Assembly: GCF_034675905.1 (NCBI RefSeq)
Contig: NZ_JAUCCV010000005.1
Coordinates: 327,619-391,618 of the forward strand
DNA: 64,000 bases
Origin: Castellaniella sp034675905
GTDB lineage: Bacteria; Pseudomonadota; Gammaproteobacteria; Burkholderiales; Burkholderiaceae_B
Reading direction: 5' to 3'
Shown here: positions 63,701 through 64,000 of the stretch, piece after piece
Numbering within the stretch: the first letter of the stretch is position 1
How the letters are laid out: every line of letters starts with the position of its first letter
The notes under the pieces: model-generated
What the model was told of the DNA's origin: nothing
Databases searched by the model: none
The model's input: the letters and a program-made list of their open reading frames with translations, nothing else
Program-made: the position numbers and the translations under genes

Positions 63701-63782
63701 GCGTGACCTGAGCGGCAGAGACCGACGCGGCCCAACCCAGCATCAGACCAGCCAGCAGAGTACGGGAGAGGATCGGATGCAT
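57786..63782 (-). CDS. Bacterial alpha-2-macroglobulin (YfhM-like)
   Basis: 1998 residues, larger than E. coli YfhM (about 1650). A Sec signal peptide ends near residue 24 (SVSAA) with no lipobox Cys, so it should be soluble in the periplasm rather than lipid-anchored. The MG domains run through the first 1300 residues, with a bait-like variable stretch about 1290-1330 including a Gly-rich segment (PPGGGGGFG). The thioester motif CMEQ (1532-1535, in YPYTCMEQLSSKA) is intact; it traps attacking proteases covalently. It is coupled to pbpC. Confidence 0.95.
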   Translation of the reverse strand: MHPILSRTLLAGLMLGWAASVSAAQVTRFTPQGAMARIVQAQVDFDAPAIALGDDLAADPYRIRCDSDAVKGSGRWVDPQHWVYSFDRPLAGAVSCQADPNPDFRDLQGQRLDGGKTYAFTTGGPRAQVSYPWDHGIVEDQIFVLRFNTATDPQSILAHAHCEIQGLGESVPVRLIGGDHRDQILQSIGWDQGDPRRLADARLLQCKRLLPSSAQVRLVVGPGVKSPDLSGQPGVVSRTVLTQDFKVRGPFRASMNCTRSNAQAPCSPLFPIGLTFSSPVPRALANQVRLETPNGPRQIQAVDDEAAPDSVSSLTFGAPFAEQSTLRLVLPKDLRDDMGRTLVNASRFPLDVPIDALPPLVKFASGPFGIIERFADGAPAQDRPALAPLALRRVGPQLRTREMLISAGRVDDHVTTDDVQALQWMAKVQRLQAGQLTAGQFADVLASRAMRDSKQDEALIDVRSRSVFGTQDAARTLTLPGLQDAQGKDIEMIGVPVAAPGLHVLEAASPKLGAALLADKDKPGDTMYVRSAVLVTNLAVHIKTGRDDALVWVTTLDGGQPVADAQVAILSCDGTRIRQGQTDAQGVWHSLGAVPADAYCEGTEQSGIFVTARVAADHPAAHGQADFSFAWSSWDQGIEPWRFDVPTSQSPTPDQVAHAVLDRSLLRAGETVSMKLFLRDLTRDGVRNPPTDCLTAGKPDCLPKTVDIVHEGSGDSVGLPVAWQLSPGGGLYALLDYAIPRTAKLGQYAIQMTPPASDTQDDGWTPTIFAGGFRVEAFKLPLLTGSLKITADAASDGAAPATAGPLIAPALVQADLQLAWQSGGPARDLEASLSAVAQPLTPGFSDYADFSFGVPDSLQDQPDQVAPDGLRRLILDKRPLRLDAQGGARVDLRDLPAVHAPQSWLFEASFADPNGEIQTLSQTAQVWPAAVTVGLQTGRWMSRNDTSTVKLLAVDAQGRPQAGVAVQLDGRVRTTYSTRKRLVGGFYAYDTHAQVDSLGTLCQGRTDAKGLLACPVSLDRDGEIQLFAQARDAQNRVSRAATSIWVWGGENWFSGGDDDRIDVIPSQTSYRPGETAEFTVRMPFRQAQALVAVEREGVLETHVVSLEGDQPVVRLPVKAEWGPNVYVSVLAVRGRIRHVPWASFFDWGWRHPVDWMRARAAQVDDAPAPTGLVDLAKPSFRFGLAQIRVSSDEDRLKVQVKADHETYQVRDKAQVDIQAFLPDGKPAAGAGVAFAAVDAALLELMDNRSWDLLDAMRVERDEGVRTATSQGQVVGRRHYGRKAVPPGGGGGFGATRELFDTLLLWRGDLTLDDQGRARIEVPLNDSLTRFRLVAVVDQGQGRFGTGSTDIISTQDLQVVSGLPQVVREGDHYQARVTVRNRTQAALPLSVSAQVQASGGAGQSLPVQTLDLAGGASVTLEWPVDAPLLGNQQDSETLQWTFAAQTRPGAQQAADRIVVRQTLQAAVPVSVRQATLLQIRQGVPQRLPVDASAQAQRDAQGTPRGGVTVRLQSSLAGTLPGVQDWLAAYPYTCMEQLSSKAVGMQDAAAWQALMQRLPDYQDDAGLLAYFPGGRGSVILTAQLVEVSARAQAAGEAYALPAQARERMLSALQDFVLGRLDESAWAPVQDLFWRKLIAIDALALAGAWQPGMLDSFALDVSDWPTPAVVTWLSILQHVPELPDRAALLAQTDAVLRARLSRHGTSLVLSDATADQGWWLMSNVATAQARLLMTVLPRPEWRPDLSRLLTGLLSFQSHGAWSTTTANVLGMLAVNDYARQVETQAGQGAVSVALPPGQAQTLVWAEMPLADGIHRQTLDLPWPPSRQGTVDLAQQGAGSGWATVTARAAVPQTRPVDAGMRVERNITPVSRARPDRWSVGDIYRVSLRIHSREPVVWSVISDPVPAGASILGGSLGRDSAIAVQDESEGQPFWDRPTFIERDAGMYRAYFEVLTAGVQDLEYTVRLNTPGDYQLPPTRIEALYQPDVFGSLPNEPFRVAAD

Positions 63783-63949
63783 GGGGCGGCCCTGTTCTGT
63801 GGTTCTGCTGATGCCACGTCCTGTGCAAGGCGCGCACGGCCGGGCGGCGATGCAGGCAGGTTACCACCACCCCCATGCCGCCACCAAGACGTCTTATGCG
63901 ATAATTCCCGCTTTCCCGGCGGCCGGCCATCCGCGCCCGCCGCCGTCGG

Positions 63950-64000
<51 letters not shown>

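Noticed and set aside
63886..63895. AAGACGTCTT palindrome between the macroglobulin gene and the tRNA
   Set aside because: A single 10-base palindrome without a known consensus; too short to claim as an operator.

Overview
The window is about 64 kb of GC-rich chromosomal DNA, almost fully coding, from a betaproteobacterium, most likely a member of the Alcaligenaceae (Bordetella/Achromobacter/Castellaniella-like). The evidence is gene order: leuC-leuD-leuB-asd-fimV-truA-trpF, hemC-hemD-hemX-hemY followed by ppa, and recA-recX with DUF2889-sucC-sucD nearby are all typical Burkholderiales arrangements. I see no insertion sequences, phage genes or CRISPR arrays. Most genes lie on the minus strand in long, tightly packed operons.

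Layout. 1-2.6 kb: an RND multidrug efflux pump (permease cut by the left edge, plus its adaptor lipoprotein) behind a TetR regulator with a clear inverted repeat in its promoter. 2.6-8.3 kb: an ABC importer of the TrpX type, trpF, and a TRAP transporter QM pair with no solute receptor. These probably form one transcription unit. 8.4-15.3 kb: truA, fimV, asd and the leucine genes leuB, leuD and leuC. 15.4-24 kb: housekeeping genes (M48 protease lipoprotein, chorismate synthase, SelO, DUF2069, YihY, CBS protein, DusA, homoserine kinase, BPSS1780-type membrane protein).

24.0-33.6 kb: a complete Tad/Flp (type IVb) pilus operon whose genes overlap or abut nearly end to end. It holds a pilin-like gene, TadG-like and TadE-like proteins, an uncharacterised secreted protein, CpaB, the secretin, an FHA-fused secretion ATPase, TadB, TadC and a coupled DUF192 protein. 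No TadZ/CpaE or prepilin peptidase is present in the window.

33.7-43.2 kb: an FAH-family hydrolase, inorganic pyrophosphatase, the heme genes hemCDXY, a 31-residue membrane microprotein wedged between hemC and a TerC-family gene, succinyl-CoA synthetase and DUF2889. 43.2-48.2 kb: metE with divergent metR, set between recX-recA and DUF2889; recA has a LexA-type box next to its -10. 48.3-52.2 kb: a two-component system translationally coupled to an MHS-family transporter. 52.2-52.6 kb is the only gene-free stretch over 300 bases. It contains an exact FNR-type box, a strong hairpin with a C-rich loop and an intrinsic terminator, which together look like a small RNA gene. 52.6-64 kb: rdgC, an aspartate carbamoyltransferase with an extra N-terminal DNA-binding-like region, a small lipoprotein, pbpC, a giant alpha-2-macroglobulin, and the 5' part of a CAT-anticodon tRNA at the right edge.
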